A stretch of DNA of 21,592 bases from Bacteroidales bacterium. GTDB taxonomy: Bacteria; Bacteroidota; Bacteroidia; Bacteroidales; JAADGE01. The stretch is taken from NCBI GenBank assembly GCA_029932445.1, contig JAOZQB010000021.1, forward strand, positions 1 through 21,592, given 5' to 3'. Both the position numbers and the translations under genes were made by a program. Below, piece after piece: positions 19,829 to 21,592 of the stretch. Below the pieces are notes generated by a model that made no database searches, was not told the DNA's origin, and saw nothing but the letters and a program-made list of their open reading frames with translations. Numbering within the stretch: position 1 is the first letter of the stretch; every line of letters starts with the position of its first letter.

Positions 19829-21592
19829 TTACATCATTCCTTCACCTTCATCACCCGGATCTTCATTACGTTCACCTCTTTTCTGTTTATAGTTATTGAT
19901 TTTATAGCTCAAACTTAACATAAAAACCGGTGCTTCACGCAACATTTCACTATGTGAAGAAAAACCGGTTCCTTCCGTATCCGTTTCATATTTACCTGTT
20001 TTAAAAATATCATTAGCACGAAGTACTACGGATAATTTCTTTTTAAAGAATTCTTGTCTGAATGCTGCTGAGAAAACATAAAATGCTTCTCTGTTTCCTT
20101 GTGTTGTAACCGTAGGCGCATTATAAAATCCGTTTATTTGCAATCGACTGTTTTTCAGAAACATAAATGTAGAGTTAATTTTTGCATCATAATTAAAACT
20201 TTGTTGATTTGTTGTAACACCGGCCGTTTCTCCTTCTAAATTATAATAATAAAGATTAAGATTAGCATATAATGTCCACCATTTAAAAAATTGAAAATTA
20301 CCCGACAATTCCGAACCGTAGGCATATTCCTTGTCAAGATTTGCAAAAGTGTATAAAATTTTCCCGTCTTCCAGCAATTGTTGAATTCTGTTTATTGAAT
20401 TATTAGTTTGACGATAATAAGCATCAATATTAAAAAATGATTCCTTAATGCGTTTATTGTATGCCAATTCATAAGAGTCTATAAACTCAGGCAATAATGC
20501 CGGGTTTCCTTGTCTTACCGAATAGGAATCCGAGTATCCGGGAAACGGATTTAAATACCAATGCCTCGGTCGATTCACTCTTCTGCTGTAACTCATTTGC
20601 ATTTGGTCTGTTTTTGAAAGTTGTTTTGATATATGCAAACTCGGAAAAAAATCAAATCGATTCACGGGATATTTTTCTCCGCTTGTTAATTGATCGATTA
20701 ATCGATCGGTAAACTCTCCTCTTAGGCCTGCCATATATGTAAATCCTGCTAATTCTCCCGAATAACTTGTATATAATGAATGAATATTTCGTGTAAAGAT
20801 CATATCATTACTGACGGATTCATCTTTCACATAAATGTTATCGATAAAATTCTCATACACATAATCGCCTCCGGCACTTAATAATCTGGCTTGGTATCCG
20901 GCTTCAATTTTACTTTTTTCATTTATAGGATATGTATAATCAACTTTTATTCTTAAACGATCTCTGCTTCTGTCTTGAAACGTTCTGTATTTATTTTCAG
21001 AAAATACATTTGTATAAGCAGCATCAGTTTCACTTTCAGCTACTGAATTTTCAATACCTCCGGATCTTACCGAATAATCTGCTGAAAAAGTTATTTCATG
21101 TCCTTTTTTTGCAAAATTATGCTTGTAGTCAACATTCCCCGAATAAAATCCGCCGCCCATCTCAAAAGTTCCGTCATTAACAGTGTAATAGTCAATAGTA
21201 GCAGGCAAATTATATTCATAATTATTTGAATTGTTACTCATTTCGAAACCGAAAAAACCGTATCTTCCCGAAAATGACAATGTATTATTATCGTTAAAAT
21301 AAAAATCAACCCCGCCTTTAACTGAATAATATTTCCTTTCGTAAGTTCTTTCTGAAATTGTTTCTAAATAATTCACAGTATCATCAAGAAAAGTTGTTCG
21401 TAAGGAATTTCCTGTTCCGATACTTGAACGATCACCGTAATTAGCTCCGAGGTAGAAACCGACTTTTTTTGTTCTGTAATTCAGTAAAAAATCTGCCGAA
21501 TATTTATCACCGGTACCTATTGAGGCATTAACAACTCCGGTCAAACCGCTTTTATGTGTCTTTTTCATTATAATATTAATAATTCCCGTTGT
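19829..21592 (-). CDS. TonB-dependent receptor / outer-membrane beta-barrel protein (5' end missing)
   Basis: Carboxy-terminal part of a large outer-membrane TonB-linked barrel, 587 residues visible. A Met codon at 21568 is not the true start: the frame stays open for 8 more codons to the edge, reading TTGIINIIMKK, the usual end of the plug domain (GxxGxINIIxKK). The barrel is of the OMP beta-barrel 3 type: YSRRVNRPRHWYLNPFPGYS and SYSVRQGNPALLPEF are its hallmark segments, and the C terminus has the NDIFKTGKYETDTEG and VFMLSLSYKINN strands. A hydrophilic, acidic tail (RGERNEDPGDEGEGMM) follows the last strand. The substrate is unknown. The N-terminal carboxypeptidase-like and plug domains lie beyond the right edge. 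Confidence 0.9.
   Translation of the reverse strand, partial: TTGIINIIMKKTHKSGLTGVVNASIGTGDKYSADFLLNYRTKKVGFYLGANYGDRSSIGTGNSLRTTFLDDTVNYLETISERTYERKYYSVKGGVDFYFNDNNTLSFSGRYGFFGFEMSNNSNNYEYNLPATIDYYTVNDGTFEMGGGFYSGNVDYKHNFAKKGHEITFSADYSVRSGGIENSVAESETDAAYTNVFSENKYRTFQDRSRDRLRIKVDYTYPINEKSKIEAGYQARLLSAGGDYVYENFIDNIYVKDESVSNDMIFTRNIHSLYTSYSGELAGFTYMAGLRGEFTDRLIDQLTSGEKYPVNRFDFFPSLHISKQLSKTDQMQMSYSRRVNRPRHWYLNPFPGYSDSYSVRQGNPALLPEFIDSYELAYNKRIKESFFNIDAYYRQTNNSINRIQQLLEDGKILYTFANLDKEYAYGSELSGNFQFFKWWTLYANLNLYYYNLEGETAGVTTNQQSFNYDAKINSTFMFLKNSRLQINGFYNAPTVTTQGNREAFYVFSAAFRQEFFKKKLSVVLRANDIFKTGKYETDTEGTGFSSHSEMLREAPVFMLSLSYKINNYKQKRGERNEDPGDEGEGMM

Overview
The window is an AT-rich chromosomal segment from a member of the Bacteroidota, most likely Bacteroidales-like. 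Four things point there. Start codons lack Shine-Dalgarno sequences and sit in A-rich leaders. The Bacteroidota sigma-factor -7 box TAnnTTTG recurs just upstream of genes (383, 5070, 5660, 6536, 10953, 11777, 13786, 17045, 19212). There are two SusC/BtuB/OMP-beta-barrel type TonB-dependent receptors. There is also an ExbB - small membrane protein - ExbD - ExbD cluster. Gene content is mostly housekeeping and envelope functions; I see no transposase, phage, CRISPR or defence genes.

Layout: 1-420 holds a non-coding left edge with a terminator, then a cytoplasmic-type L-asparaginase (421-1455), tRNA-Ser(GGA) (1599-1687) and a four-gene energy-transducing operon (1736-4185). Back-to-back terminators separate this from a minus-strand run: PspA/IM30, a hotdog thioesterase, the menaquinone methyltransferase MenG/UbiE and a HAD phosphatase (4315-7221). 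A TonB-dependent receptor follows (7526-9625), facing a fatty-acid desaturase and an isoprenylcysteine-methyltransferase-like membrane enzyme (both minus). Next come a CvfB-type S1 RNA-binding protein (+), a ROK sugar kinase (-), an exported unknown protein (+), an exported TPR protein (-), a small XRE regulator (+), an OmpA-domain protein with an HhH protein (+), a CoA-binding protein (-), a SlyD-type FKBP (+), and the 3' part of a second TonB-dependent receptor running off the right edge (-).

Functionally, the ExbB/ExbD operon could energise TonB-dependent receptors such as the two encoded here. PspA, the desaturase, the methyltransferase, the OmpA protein and MenG all act at or for the membrane and envelope. 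The oxygen-requiring desaturase together with MenG suggests a menaquinone-using organism that meets oxygen at least at times.

The least ordinary material is between the genes. Two copies of a ~127-bp palindromic, MITE-like repeat (7264-7391 and 14984-15110) lie in inverted orientation about 7.6 kb apart. Other palindromic intergenic structures are at 12623-12774 (nested, includes the cvfB stop codon), 14904-14957 and 17366-17449. I did not find a convincing new multi-gene biological system.
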